Origin: Myxococcales bacterium
GTDB taxonomy: Bacteria > Myxococcota_A > Polyangia > Haliangiales > Haliangiaceae
NCBI GenBank assembly: GCA_016707895.1
Contig: JADJGV010000034.1
Location: 744,001-808,000 of the forward strand
Length of the DNA: 64,000 bases
Direction of reading: 5' to 3'
In this document: one piece after another, positions 45,242 to 54,506 of the stretch
How positions within the stretch are numbered: position 1 is the first letter of the stretch
Layout: every line of letters begins with the position of its first letter
Program-made: the position numbers and the translations under genes
The notes under the pieces: model-generated
Told to the model about the DNA's origin: nothing
What the model saw: only the letters and a program-made list of their open reading frames with translations
The model's database searches: none

Positions 45242-45882
45242 GCCAGCCTCAACAGGTAGACCGGCTGGCGATCGTCGGCGTGGCGCTCGATCGTGGCCCA
45301 GCCCGCGGCCCGGGCCAAGGCGACGATCGTCGCGGCCGGCGGCGCGGTGGCCACCACGAGCGGCCCGAAGGCCCAGGTCAGCCAGCGGCTCCCCAGCGCC
45401 CGGGCGTGGCGGTCGACCCGCGCGCGCGGCGCCTCGGGATCGAGCTCGACCAGCCACGCCACGCCGCCGGGGCGGATCACCCGCCGCAGCTCGGCCAGCG
45501 CGGCGCGGCGATCCTGGACGTGGCGGATCGACGACACGCTGACCGCGGCGTCGATCGACGCGGTCGCGAACGGCAGCCGCTCGGCGCGGGCGCGCACCCG
45601 GGGCCCGGGCGCGGCGAAGTCGCGGCTGGGCTCGACGTCGACGACGCAGGCGGTGGGGCAGGCCGCGCGCAAGGCGCGGCCGACGGTGCCCGGGCCGGCG
45701 CCGACGTCGAGCACCACCCGCGCGTCGGCCAGGTCGGCGCGCCAGCGCGCGGCCAGCCGCTGGTCGAGATCGCCGAACGCCGGGCGCTCGTGGGTGGCGT
45801 AGCGGCGGGCGCTGGCGCCGGTGAACGGCGCCCGGTACAGCCGGCCGTCGAGCCACCGCCCCAGCCGGCTGGACGCGAACAT
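45238..45882 (-). CDS. SAM-dependent methyltransferase
   Basis: A 214-aa class I methyltransferase. Motif I is VLDVGAGPGTVGRAL, motif II region VVDVEPS, then RAERLPFATASIDAAVSVSS and LRRVIRPGGVAWLVELDPEA (motifs III-IV), as in UbiE/Methyltransf_11 proteins. A short N-terminal helix (MFASSRLGRWLDGRLYRAPF) and a hydrophobic stretch WLTWAFGPLVVATAPPA suggest membrane contact or a lipophilic substrate. TAAGCT sits 6 nt before the ATG. It is coupled to the downstream acyltransferase. Confidence 0.88.
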   Translation of the reverse strand: MFASSRLGRWLDGRLYRAPFTGASARRYATHERPAFGDLDQRLAARWRADLADARVVLDVGAGPGTVGRALRAACPTACVVDVEPSRDFAAPGPRVRARAERLPFATASIDAAVSVSSIRHVQDRRAALAELRRVIRPGGVAWLVELDPEAPRARVDRHARALGSRWLTWAFGPLVVATAPPAATIVALARAAGWATIERHADDRQPVYLLRLA

Positions 45883-45965
45883 CGGCTGAGCTTACCCCGT
45901 GCGCGCCGCCACGCCGTAGACGCGGGCTCACCCACGGGGGTGGCGCGGTGGTACCGTCCGCGGTC

Positions 45966-47945
45966 ATGGTGCGTCCGATCAGCCTGACCTATCCCTTGTT
46001 CGCGGCCACGCTGGCCGCCGCGCTCGGCTGCGGCGACGACGGGGGCACCCCGCCGCCCGACGGCATCGCCGCCGAGTGCAACCCGCTGGGCGGCGTCACC
46101 TGCCTCATGCCGTGGCCGTCGGCGGCCTACGAGGTCGCCGATCCCGCGACGCCCACCGGCGTCCGCCTGGCGCTGCCGGCCGAGGCGATGCCGGTCAACA
46201 TCGACAACACCGCGGTCGACGTCGCGCCGCTCAACCGCTTCGATGGGTTCGCGCCGTCGGCGCCGGCGCTGGTGGTGATGCCCAACGGCATCTCCGGCGT
46301 CGGCCTGCCGCCGCCCGAGGACCCGGCCAGGTCGCTGGCCGCCGACTCGCCGATCGTGCTGTGGAACATGGACACCCACGCGCGGGCGCCGTTCTTCGCC
46401 GAGATCGATCAGAACGTCGTCGACCCCAAGCAGCGCGCGCTGATCATCCGGCCGATGGTGCGGCTGGATCCGGCCAGCCACTACGCGGTGTTCCTGCGCG
46501 ACACGCTCAAGGACGTCGACGGCAACCCGCTCGTCGCGCCGCCGGCGTTCGCGGCGCTGCGCGACGACACCGCCTACGAGCACCCGCGCCTGGGCCGCGA
46601 GCGCTACCCGGCGATCTTCGCCGAGGCCACCGCCGCCGGGCTGACCAAGGCCGAGCTGGTGCTGGCCTGGGACTTCCACACCGCGTCCGACGAGTTCCTC
46701 CACGCCGACCTGCTGGCGATGCGCACCCAGGCGCTGACCGCGATGGGCCCGGTGGGCGCCAACCTGACCTTCAGCGCCACCCCGCGCGCGGCCAACGCCA
46801 CGCTGGTGTCGCGGGCCTTCATCGGCACGTTCAAGTCGCCCGACTTCCTCACCCGCGGCGAGGCCGACGACTCGATCCTGCGCCGCGACGGCGCCGGCGT
46901 GCCGGCGCAGCAGGGCCTGCGCGACGCCAACTTCGCCGCGATCATCCCCAAGTGCGCCGAGACCGCGACGCTGCCGCTGCCGGTGGTGATCTTCGGCCAC
47001 GGCCTGTTCGGCTCGGGCTCCGACTACCTCGACGACGACTTCCTGCAGAAGGTCGCCGATCAGTACTGCTACGTCGTGTTCGGCGGCGACTTCATCGGCC
47101 TGACCGATCGCCAGTTCACGGTGGCCGCGCTGGCCGCCAACGACCTCAACAAGGGCGCGTGGATCACCGAGAAGCTCGCGCAGTCGGTGATCGACTTCAT
47201 CGCGCTCGAGCACGTCATCCGCGGCCCGATGCGCGCCGCGCCCGAGTTCAAGCGCGGCGGCGCCGAGATCATCGACGCCAGCCGGGTCTACTACCTGGGC
47301 GGCTCGCTGGGCGGGATCATGGGCAACGTGTTCATGGCCTACGACCCGACGATCACCCGCGGCGCGCTGGGCGTGCCGGGCGGCGCCTGGACGATGCTGT
47401 TCGAGCGGTCGATCGCGTGGTCGGCGCTGCGCGGCGCGGCCACCGGCGCCTACCCCGATCCGCTGGTCTACGAGCTGCTGGTCAGCCTGCTCGGCATGAA
47501 GTTCGAGCCGTACGATCCGATCACCACCTCGGCCAACGTCATCAACGACCCGCTGCCCAACACCCCGCCCAAGCAGATCCTGATGTGGGAGGCGATCGGC
47601 GACTGCCTGGTCAACAACTACTCGACGGAGACCGTGGCCCGGACGATGGGCCTGTCCCTGATCACCCCGTCGGTGCGCACGCCGTTCGGCGTGCCGCCGG
47701 CCACCGCGCCGATCACCTCCGGGCTGACCGTGCTCGACGAGCACCCCAGCCCGCTGCCGCCGTCGACCACCAACGCCCAGCCGATCGAGGACAACGGCAC
47801 GCACTCCGGCGTCAACAAGCGCCAGGCGGTGCTCGATCAGGTGCGGCAGTTCATCCTCGACGGGACGATCACCCAGACCTGCCAGGTCGGCGGCCAGCCC
47901 GCGGCCTGTGACTGCGCCACCGGCGCCTGTGGCTCGCGGCTCTAG
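45966..47945 (+). CDS. Large alpha/beta-hydrolase lipoprotein
   Basis: A 659-aa lipoprotein (MVRPISLTYPLFAATLAAALGC, then GDDGG). The N-terminal about 300 residues are a family-specific beta-rich part (NPLGGVTCLMPWPSAAYE, DSPIVLWNM, YAVFLRDTLKDVDGNPL). The C-terminal hydrolase fold has VVIFGHGLFGSGSDYLDD, the nucleophile elbow YYLGGSLGGIMGN with Ser447, and a late HSGVNKRQ His. From memory, similar large lipoproteins are common in myxobacteria and are called bacterial Ig-like or virginiamycin-B-lyase-free hydrolases; the substrate is unknown. C-terminal Cys cluster CDCATGACGSRL may be disulfide-bonded. TACCGT lies 8 nt before the ATG. Confidence 0.82.
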   Translation: MVRPISLTYPLFAATLAAALGCGDDGGTPPPDGIAAECNPLGGVTCLMPWPSAAYEVADPATPTGVRLALPAEAMPVNIDNTAVDVAPLNRFDGFAPSAPALVVMPNGISGVGLPPPEDPARSLAADSPIVLWNMDTHARAPFFAEIDQNVVDPKQRALIIRPMVRLDPASHYAVFLRDTLKDVDGNPLVAPPAFAALRDDTAYEHPRLGRERYPAIFAEATAAGLTKAELVLAWDFHTASDEFLHADLLAMRTQALTAMGPVGANLTFSATPRAANATLVSRAFIGTFKSPDFLTRGEADDSILRRDGAGVPAQQGLRDANFAAIIPKCAETATLPLPVVIFGHGLFGSGSDYLDDDFLQKVADQYCYVVFGGDFIGLTDRQFTVAALAANDLNKGAWITEKLAQSVIDFIALEHVIRGPMRAAPEFKRGGAEIIDASRVYYLGGSLGGIMGNVFMAYDPTITRGALGVPGGAWTMLFERSIAWSALRGAATGAYPDPLVYELLVSLLGMKFEPYDPITTSANVINDPLPNTPPKQILMWEAIGDCLVNNYSTETVARTMGLSLITPSVRTPFGVPPATAPITSGLTVLDEHPSPLPPSTTNAQPIEDNGTHSGVNKRQAVLDQVRQFILDGTITQTCQVGGQPAACDCATGACGSRL

Positions 47946-48021
47946 CCTCCACGTGGGCGCCGCCTTCGAGCTGTCACCGAGTCGCGACCGCCCCGCCATC
48001 GCCGGCGGGCGATGGTCGGGC

Positions 48022-49125
48022 GTGCGGCTCATCCTGTCATGCGCGGTGCTGACCACCGCGGCCATCGCCCACGGCGAGCCCGCCGCCACCGCGGCCGGCT
48101 TCGCGCTGCACGGCGGCGGCTACCTGCAGCCGCAGCTCCGGCTGCGCGCCAACGACCCGGTGGCGCCGTTCGACGAGGACGGCTTCCGGGTGCGGCGGGC
48201 GCGCGTGCTCGGGCGCGCCGAGCGCACCATCGGTCGCGTCGACGTCACCGTCAACCTCGAGAGCGAGCTGACGCCCGACTTCCGCTTGCTCGACGCGTCG
48301 GTGGCCGCGGCGTCGTGCCTCCCCGGCGGCGGCGGCTGGCGGGTCGAGGCCGGCCAGTTCAAGGCGCCGGTGTCGCGCCAGGCGCTCTTGTCCGACAGCC
48401 GGCTGGGCTTCGTCGACAAGCCCGAGCTGGCCAGCCTGGCGCCCGATCGCCAGCTCGGGGCGATGGCGACGCTGAACGTGCCCCACGCGCCGATGGCCCG
48501 GCTGTCGGCCGGGCTGTGGAACGGCGAGGGCGTGAACCAGGGCGGCAACGTCGACGAGCACTTCCTGTTCGCGGGCCGGGCCGAGGTGCGGCTGCTCGGC
48601 CGCGACGCGCCGCTGGCCGAGTCGGCGCTGGCCGGGCGCGCGCTGTGGCTCGGCGGGTCGGGCGGGCGCGAGGCGCGCAACAGCGGCGACACCACCGAGA
48701 CCCTGACCACCGTCGGCGGTGACGTCGCGTTCGCGCTGGCCGGCGTGTCGGGCAGCGTCGAGTACCTGCAGGTCGAGCACGCGTTCAGCGGTGACGCGCG
48801 GCCGGCCTACCGCGCCAACGGCGTCGTCGGCCAGCTCGCCTACCTGCTGCCGCCGCTGGGCGTGGCCGGCCGGCTCGAGGTCGCGGCGCGGGTCGAGGAG
48901 ATCGACCGCAACGACACCGTGCCGATCATCCGGCCGGGCGATCCCGATCAGTCGCTGCGCTACTACACCGGCGGCGTCAGCTGGTACCTCGACGGCCACG
49001 ACCTCAAGCTGCAGGTCACCGGCTCGCACATCGTCGAGGTCGAGGACCGCGATCGCACCGGCGGCGACGCCGCGTACCACAACGACACCCTGCTGGTGCA
49101 GGTCACCACCCGGATCGAACGATGA
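48022..49125 (+). CDS. Phosphate-selective porin O/P-like outer-membrane protein
   Basis: A 367-aa beta-barrel of the OprO/OprP type, forming anion (phosphate or polyphosphate) channels. The signal is VRLILSCAVLTTAAIAHGEP from GTG 48022. The mature start FALHGGGYLQPQLRLRAND and GFRVRRARVLGRAER are the hallmark first strands; VEAGQFKAPVSRQALLS, SRLGFVDK and RQLGAMATL follow the family pattern, and YYTGGVSWYLDGHDLKLQVT ends it. Coupled by ATGA to a phosphatase gene, it fits a phosphate-uptake operon. No Pho box was identified. Confidence 0.88.
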   Translation: MRLILSCAVLTTAAIAHGEPAATAAGFALHGGGYLQPQLRLRANDPVAPFDEDGFRVRRARVLGRAERTIGRVDVTVNLESELTPDFRLLDASVAAASCLPGGGGWRVEAGQFKAPVSRQALLSDSRLGFVDKPELASLAPDRQLGAMATLNVPHAPMARLSAGLWNGEGVNQGGNVDEHFLFAGRAEVRLLGRDAPLAESALAGRALWLGGSGGREARNSGDTTETLTTVGGDVAFALAGVSGSVEYLQVEHAFSGDARPAYRANGVVGQLAYLLPPLGVAGRLEVAARVEEIDRNDTVPIIRPGDPDQSLRYYTGGVSWYLDGHDLKLQVTGSHIVEVEDRDRTGGDAAYHNDTLLVQVTTRIER

Positions 49126-50405
49126 AGCGCGCGCTGGTGCTCTGGTCCCTGGTCGGCGCGTGCGTCGCCGGCAACCCCTCGGTCGAGACCCCCGACATCG
49201 ACCGCCTGGGCGGCTCGATCACGCCGCCCGGCTGCCCGCACCAGATGGTCACCCGGGTCGGCGCCGAGGCGCCCGGGTTGCCCGGCGCCGTGGTGGGCGA
49301 CGACCCCGCGATCCGCCAGGTGCACCTCGGGCTGGTCGGCGATCCGCGCAGTTCGATGGTCGTCGACTGGCGGACCGGCGACGCCACCACCACCGCCGGC
49401 AAGGTGCGGTTCGGGGTCGGCGCCGCGCTCGATCGCGAGGCGCCGGGGCTGACGTTCACCTACGTCGCCGACTTCGGCAACGGCGCGGTGGTGCGCATGC
49501 ACGAGGCCCACCTGTGCGGGCTCACCGCCGACACCGTCTACAGCTACCAGATCGAGTCCGACGCCGGCCACGCGTCGCCGGTCTACCAGTTCCGCACCGC
49601 GCCCGACGTGGCCGCGACGCCCGACGCCGAGGTGACGATCGCCGCGGTCGGCGACAGCCGCGACGGCTACGCGGTGTGGGCGCAGATCGTCGATCAGCTG
49701 ATCGCCCGCAGCCCCGACGTGATCGTGTTCTCGGGCGACGCGGTCACGCTGGGCCAGCAGCAGCGCGAGTGGGACGAGTTCTTCACCGCCGGCGAGCCGC
49801 TGTTCACGCAGGTGCCGGTGGTGTCGGCCCACGGCAACCACGACATCAACGCCCCCAACTACTACGCGCAGCTGGCGATGCCCGGCGACGAGGAGAACTT
49901 CAGCTTCGACTACGGCCACGCCCACCTGGTGGTGGCCAACGACACGCCCGAGCAACTCGACGACCTGACGGGTAAGATCCCGGCGTTCCTCACCGCCGAC
50001 CTGGCGGCCCACGCCTCCGCGCCATGGCTGATCGTCAACCACCACCGCCCGGTCTACTCGGCCTCGACCCGCCACGGGTCGGACACCACGCTGCGCGACA
50101 CCTGGGCGCCGATCTTCGACCAGGCCCAGGTCGATCTGGTGCTCAACGGCCACGATCACGACTACGAGCGCACCAAGCCGATGCGCGGCAACCAGGCCCA
50201 GGCGTCGGCCGCCGACGGCACGATCTACGTGGTGTCGGGCGGGGCCGGCGCCGAGCTGTACGAGAACGGCTCGGACTTCTGGACCGAGACCTCGGCGTCC
50301 TTGCACTCGGCGACGGTGGTGCGGGTGCGCGCCAACCAGCTCGTGCTCGAGGCGTTCGACGAGACCGGCGCGGCGATCGACGGGTTCACGATCGCGCGGC
50401 CGTGA
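49122..50405 (+). CDS. Purple-acid-phosphatase-like metallophosphoesterase
   Basis: A 427-aa exported enzyme (MKRALVLWSLVGACVAG, possible lipobox) that should free phosphate from phosphomonoesters. Residues about 60-165 form the fibronectin-III-like N-domain of purple acid phosphatases (QVHLGLVGDPRSSMVVDWRT, CGLTADTVYSYQIES). The metal-site motifs are all present: VGDSRDGY, VFSGDAVTLG, SAHGNHDIN, WLIVNHHRPVYS and NGHDHDYERT. It overlaps the porin gene (ATGA) and the next gene (GTGA), and so forms a three-gene unit for phosphate scavenging. Confidence 0.92.
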   Translation: MKRALVLWSLVGACVAGNPSVETPDIDRLGGSITPPGCPHQMVTRVGAEAPGLPGAVVGDDPAIRQVHLGLVGDPRSSMVVDWRTGDATTTAGKVRFGVGAALDREAPGLTFTYVADFGNGAVVRMHEAHLCGLTADTVYSYQIESDAGHASPVYQFRTAPDVAATPDAEVTIAAVGDSRDGYAVWAQIVDQLIARSPDVIVFSGDAVTLGQQQREWDEFFTAGEPLFTQVPVVSAHGNHDINAPNYYAQLAMPGDEENFSFDYGHAHLVVANDTPEQLDDLTGKIPAFLTADLAAHASAPWLIVNHHRPVYSASTRHGSDTTLRDTWAPIFDQAQVDLVLNGHDHDYERTKPMRGNQAQASAADGTIYVVSGGAGAELYENGSDFWTETSASLHSATVVRVRANQLVLEAFDETGAAIDGFTIARP

Positions 50406-51550
50406 TCGCGCGCGCGCTGGCGCTGGCGCTGGCGCTGGTGGTCGCCGCGGTCGCGCCGGCGCGGGCCGACGACGCCGCAGACCAGGCGGCGTTCACCGCC
50501 GCCAGCCAGCGCCTGGCCGCCGGCGACCCGGCGGGCGCGCGGGCCGCGTTCGAGGCGCTGGCGGCCGCGGCCCCCGACGGGCGCTGGGCCGACGACGCGC
50601 TGGCCGAGGCCGCGGCGCTGGCCGAGGCCGCCGGCGATCTGGCCGGGGCGCGCGCGCTGTGGGGCCGGATCGTCCACGACCACGGCGACGGCCGGCTGGC
50701 GCGCCGGGCCCAGGCGCGGCTCGACGCGCTGGTCGCGGCCGGCGGCGCCGATGGTGGCTTCGACGCGGTCGCGGCGGCCCACGAGCGCCTGGTGCGCGCG
50801 GCCGCCGCCGCCGAGGATCCCCACGCGGCGCTGACCGAGCTGGGCGCGCTGCTCGAGCGCGAGCCGGCGTACCCGGCGTGGTTCGTGGCCGCGCTGTGGC
50901 TGGGCCAGGCCTGGGGGCGCATCGGCGAGCGGCGCCTGGCCGCGACCTGGCTCGATCGCGCGATCGCCCGTGCGCCCGGGGCGGCCGAGCGCTTCCGCGG
51001 CGAGCTCGAGCGCGCGCGGCTCGACGCCGACGCCGGCGCGCTGGCCGCGGCCCGGGCCCGGCTGCTCGCGCTGACGCCGCCCGACGCGGTCGCCGCCGAC
51101 GCGCGCGCCGAGCTGGTCGCCGAGCTCGATCGCCGGGCCGCGCGCAGCCGCTGGCGTCTGCTCGCGGCAGGCGCGCTGGCGATCCTCGGGCTGGCCGCAC
51201 TGGCGACGCTGCGCCGGCAGCATCGGGGCTGGCGCGCGGCCGGGCGCGCGCTGTGGCCGCCGCCGATGGAGGTGGTGTACCTGGCGCCGGTGGCGATCGG
51301 CATCGCGCTGGTGGCGCGCACCGGCAACCCGCTGGCGGCCGCCGCCGTCGAGCGCATCCTCGTCGGCGGCGTGCTGGTCGCGTGGCTGGGCGGCGCCGTC
51401 GCCCGGGGCCCGCTGGCGCTGGCCGCGCGGCTCGGCTTCGTCGCCGCGGTCACGCTCGCGATCGCGGCCACCGCGTACCTCGCGGTGGTCGACGATCAGC
51501 TGCTCGATCTGCTGCTCGAGACCTGGCGCTCGGGCCACGACATGCGCTGA
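50402..51550 (+). CDS. TPR-type exported/membrane protein
   Basis: A 382-aa protein with signal MIARALALALALVVAAVAPARA (GTG start), then about 260 residues of Ala-rich helical hairpins matching tetratricopeptide repeats (AASQRLAAGDPAGARAAFEA, DALAEAAALAEAAGDLAGA, AALWLGQAWGRIGERRLA). The C-terminus has four membrane helices (RWRLLAAGALAILGLAALAT, EVVYLAPVAIGIALVA and others). It is last in the porin-phosphatase operon and may organise a periplasmic complex. The pattern supports TPR but the family is not named. Confidence 0.75.
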   Translation: MIARALALALALVVAAVAPARADDAADQAAFTAASQRLAAGDPAGARAAFEALAAAAPDGRWADDALAEAAALAEAAGDLAGARALWGRIVHDHGDGRLARRAQARLDALVAAGGADGGFDAVAAAHERLVRAAAAAEDPHAALTELGALLEREPAYPAWFVAALWLGQAWGRIGERRLAATWLDRAIARAPGAAERFRGELERARLDADAGALAAARARLLALTPPDAVAADARAELVAELDRRAARSRWRLLAAGALAILGLAALATLRRQHRGWRAAGRALWPPPMEVVYLAPVAIGIALVARTGNPLAAAAVERILVGGVLVAWLGGAVARGPLALAARLGFVAAVTLAIAATAYLAVVDDQLLDLLLETWRSGHDMR

Positions 51551-51560
51551 GCGGCGCGCC

Positions 51561-52799
51561 TCACCGCGTGAACTGTTCGACGGGGCGGTACTCGGCGGCG
51601 CGGTCGCCCATCTGCGCCGCGAACCACGCGGCGCGCTGGCGGCGGGCCACGCGATCGGCGACCGCGTCGAGGCGGGGCAGCGCACGGCGCGCGGTCTCGG
51701 CGGCGAACCGCAGCGGCGCCGGCGCCAGCACCGCCAGCGGCCACAGCCCGGCCGACGGCAGCCGGTTGGCGGCGTAGGCCGGCGGCGGCATGAACACCCG
51801 GGTGAAGCCGCGGTGCAGGCCGTCGGTCCACCACGCGCGCACCCGCGCGGGCCACGGCAGCGCGGCGGGCGGCGTGAACGCGGCGACGTACGACGCGCAC
51901 AGCGCGCGGCCGTCGTCGCCGGCGCGGCCGGCGCCCTTGAGCGCGGTGACGAACGCGAGCTGCGCGCAGTCGCGCACCGTCGTCGGGAACCACCGCGGGC
52001 GGACGCCCATCAGGTGGCCGACGTAGCGCCAGAAGTGCAGCATCGCCTCGATGTCGGCGGTGGTCGGCCGGTAGCCGAGCAGCCGCATCGCGTAGCCCGG
52101 CGCGAAGCTGCCGCCGAGGATCGTCAGCAGCGCGTCGGCCTGGCTGATCGGCACGCCCCACGCCGCGGCGTCCCACTCGGGGTGCGCCAGCAGCCGGCGG
52201 CGCACGAACACGTGCATCATCCGCACCCGCAGCGCCGAGGCCCGGCCGGCGGCGCCGCGGTCGAGGCCGCCCGGCTCCGACACCGCGATCCAGAACGCGC
52301 AGGTCTCGAGGAACCGCTTGCGGGTGCTGCCGCCGGCGTAGGCGCCGGTCAGCGCCAACGGCTTGGCCACCGAGTTCTCGGCGTAGGCGGCCAGCGTGAT
52401 CGCGCCGGCGAAGCGGAACACGTCCGCGCCGTAGCGGCGGAACACCGTCGCGCCGTGGGCCAGCCGCGCGCGATCGAGCCACGGCGGATCGTCGTCGAGA
52501 TCGGCGAACAGCGCGGCCAACGACGCCGGCGCGGCCGGCACCGCGGCGACGCCGGCGGTCAGCGCCTGCTCGAACATCGCCCGGCCGCGCGCCGGCTCGC
52601 CGCCGAGGTACAGCTCGTCGACCACCGCCTCGGCCAGCGGATCCGCGTCGTAGTACGCGGCCGCGAACGCGCGCACCACCTCGTCGGCCGGCGCCAGGTC
52701 GAAGCCCAGCACGCGCTTGCCGACCGCGCGAGCGGCCCGGGCCCACGGGCGCTCGAGGCGGTCCCAGTAGCGAAACTCCGTCGGCTGCGGCGTGCTCAC
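51561..52799 (-). CDS. DUF2236 / MpaB-family oxygenase-like protein
   Basis: A 412-aa protein of the DUF2236 family, b-type-haem oxygenases related to rubber-cleaving Lcp and mycobacterial MpaB. Recognisable parts are GATVFRRYGADVFRFAGA, TGAYAGGSTRKRFLETCAFW, VRMMHVFVRRRLLAH (haem-region His), GVPISQADALLTILGG and EAMLHFWRYVGHLMGVRP, with RVFMPPPAYAANRLP at the end. The start is GTG 52799; CATAGT 6 nt upstream partly fits the leaderless pattern. The substrate is unknown. It follows the PEGA-like gene by 14 nt on the same strand. Confidence 0.85.
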   Translation of the reverse strand: MSTPQPTEFRYWDRLERPWARAARAVGKRVLGFDLAPADEVVRAFAAAYYDADPLAEAVVDELYLGGEPARGRAMFEQALTAGVAAVPAAPASLAALFADLDDDPPWLDRARLAHGATVFRRYGADVFRFAGAITLAAYAENSVAKPLALTGAYAGGSTRKRFLETCAFWIAVSEPGGLDRGAAGRASALRVRMMHVFVRRRLLAHPEWDAAAWGVPISQADALLTILGGSFAPGYAMRLLGYRPTTADIEAMLHFWRYVGHLMGVRPRWFPTTVRDCAQLAFVTALKGAGRAGDDGRALCASYVAAFTPPAALPWPARVRAWWTDGLHRGFTRVFMPPPAYAANRLPSAGLWPLAVLAPAPLRFAAETARRALPRLDAVADRVARRQRAAWFAAQMGDRAAEYRPVEQFTR

Positions 52800-52813
52800 C
52801 GGCCGACTATGCC

Positions 52814-53683
52814 TCACGGCCGCGGCGGGAACGCGAGCTTCTTGACCGCGAACGTGCCCTTGGCGCACGGCGGCGGCGCGGGCTTGGGCGCGCCGCGCGG
52901 CGGCGGCGGCGGCGGCGCCCCAGCGACGGTCAGGTAGACGTAGGTGACGCCCTTGGCCGGCGCGACCACGGCCTTGGACCAGGCGCAGGCGCCGAAGGTG
53001 ATCGTCAGCGTGCGCTTGCCGGGCGCGACCGGCAGGCGCGCGGCCAGGCGGTGGCGGTCCTTGCCGCCGTCGACGGTCAGGTCGGCGCGATCGAGCCAGC
53101 CGGTGCCCGACACCACCAGGTTGCCGTCGACCCGCGTCGGCGGCGCGAGCCGCGCGACGTGCTTGCCGGTGGGCTCGACCAGCTCGACGTCGGAGCGGAA
53201 CGACAGCGGCGTGATCGCGTCGAAGCGGTGGGCGCCGGGCGCCATCTCGAGGAAGATCGGCGGCGGGCCGGCCTGGCGGACGCCGTCGATGAAGATCACC
53301 GCGTCGGGCGCGTCGCTGGTCACGTCGACGTCGCCCTTGATGGCCTCGAGCCCGGCCAGCACCTTCTCGACCTTGACGCGATCGGGCGCGGCGGGCGCCG
53401 CCTCGAGGTAGGCGCGGTACTCGCGGATCGCGCCGCGCACGTCGTGCTTGCGGCGCAGCACGTCGGCGAGGTTGTAGGTGACGTTGGGGTGGGGGGCGAT
53501 CTTCTGGACGAAGCGGTAGCGCTCGATCGCGGTGGCCAGATCGCCGCGATCGTCGGCCGCCTGGGCCTCGGCGAAGGCGGCGCGCGCGGCCTCGGCAACG
53601 TCGGGCGGCAGCGGCGCCGGCTGGGCGTGGGCGAGGGCGCCGACGGCCAGGGCCGCCGCCAGGGTCAGGGACGAGGCGCGCAC
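52814..53683 (-). CDS. Exported TPR/PEGA-like protein
   Basis: A 289-aa protein with cleavable signal (GTG start; RASSLTLAAALAVGALAHAQ). Residues 25-100 are TPR-like (AAFAEAQAADDRGDLATAIE, YNLADVLRRKHDVRGAIREY). A PEGA-like beta domain (DVDVTSDAPDAVIFIDGVRQ, FLEMAPGAHRFDAI) and a second beta domain follow, ending in a Pro-rich segment. This TPR plus PEGA order is common in myxobacterial periplasmic proteins. TATCTT lies 6 nt before the GTG (leaderless). It is divergent from the DUF4395-thioredoxin gene, across the two dyad sites at 53732-53784. Confidence 0.8.
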   Translation of the reverse strand: MRASSLTLAAALAVGALAHAQPAPLPPDVAEAARAAFAEAQAADDRGDLATAIERYRFVQKIAPHPNVTYNLADVLRRKHDVRGAIREYRAYLEAAPAAPDRVKVEKVLAGLEAIKGDVDVTSDAPDAVIFIDGVRQAGPPPIFLEMAPGAHRFDAITPLSFRSDVELVEPTGKHVARLAPPTRVDGNLVVSGTGWLDRADLTVDGGKDRHRLAARLPVAPGKRTLTITFGACAWSKAVVAPAKGVTYVYLTVAGAPPPPPPRGAPKPAPPPCAKGTFAVKKLAFPPRP

Positions 53684-53731
53684 AGCCCGAAGATAGCGCG
53701 CGGACGGCGCCGGGGCCGCTGCCCGTGATTT

Positions 53732-53784
53732 CGGACGGTTGTCTGTTTTTGCGGAAATCGGCCGCGATAACGGACGAGTGTCTG
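53732..53784. promoter_or_regulatory. Two CGGAC-N4-GTCTG dyads, 39 bp apart
   Basis: CGGACGGTTGTCTG at 53732-53745 and CGGACGAGTGTCTG at 53771-53784 are imperfect inverted repeats. The second directly abuts the TACGGT box of the gene at 53798, a repressor-like position. The 39-bp start-to-start spacing is near but not exactly a whole number of turns. Confidence 0.5.
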
Positions 53785-53797
53785 CTACGGTGCGGAG

Positions 53798-54493
53798 ATG
53801 ACGCCGCAGGCCCACCCGTACCGCGACCTCGCCGTGATCGACAGCCGGGCGCCGCGCACCAACCAGACCGTCGTCGCCATCGTCGCGTCGATCGCGGTGG
53901 CGACCGGCGCGTGGTGGTTGCTGGCGGTGCTGGCCGCGCAGCTGGCGATCGCGGTGCGCTTCGGGCGGCGTTACTGCCTGCCGTGCCGGCTGTACTTCGA
54001 CGTGATCCAGCCGCGGTTCGGCGAGGGCCCGCTCGAGGACTCGCGCGCGCCGCGCTTCGCCAACCTCATCGGCGCGAGCGTGCTGGCGGCGGCGGCGGCG
54101 AGCTACGCGCTCGGCTGGGTCACGGTCGGCGCGAGCCTCGGGCTCACGGTGGTCGTGCTGGCCACCGCCGCGGCGACCACCGGGCTGTGCGTCGGCTGCG
54201 AGCTGTACAAGGTGATCGCGCGGGCGCGCGGCATCCGCGGGGGCACCATCGCGCGGGTCGACCTCGCCGGCCTGGGCGAGGTGCCCGCCGATCGCGACGT
54301 GGTCGTGGTGTTCACCCACCCGCTGTGCGGCGACTGCCAGCGGGTCGGCGCACAGCTCGCCGCGTCGGGCAAGCCGGTGGTCGCGGTCGACGTGTCGCGC
54401 CGCCGCGACCTGGCCAAGAAGTACGGCGTGACGCTGGTGCCGCTGGCGGTGGCGGTCGACGCGCGCGGCCACGTCACCGCGCGCCTGGCGTGA
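53798..54493 (+). CDS. DUF4395-like membrane protein fused to thioredoxin-like domain
   Basis: A 231-aa protein. The N-terminal half holds DUF4395-type helices: DSRAPRTNQTVVAIVASIAV, a CxxC loop in RRYCLPCRLYFDVIQPRFG, EDSRAPRFANLIGA and a second CxxC in GLCVGCELY. The C-terminal about 80 residues are thioredoxin-like with HPLCGDCQRVGAQL, the cis-Pro loop TLVPLAVAV and VVAVDVSRR. Together this suggests a membrane thiol-disulfide relay, with the thioredoxin part in the cytoplasm. TACGGT lies 6 nt before the ATG, and two dyad operators precede it, so expression is probably regulated. Confidence 0.82.
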   Translation: MTPQAHPYRDLAVIDSRAPRTNQTVVAIVASIAVATGAWWLLAVLAAQLAIAVRFGRRYCLPCRLYFDVIQPRFGEGPLEDSRAPRFANLIGASVLAAAAASYALGWVTVGASLGLTVVVLATAAATTGLCVGCELYKVIARARGIRGGTIARVDLAGLGEVPADRDVVVVFTHPLCGDCQRVGAQLAASGKPVVAVDVSRRRDLAKKYGVTLVPLAVAVDARGHVTARLA

Positions 54494-54506
54494 CCGGCCC
54501 GGGCGG

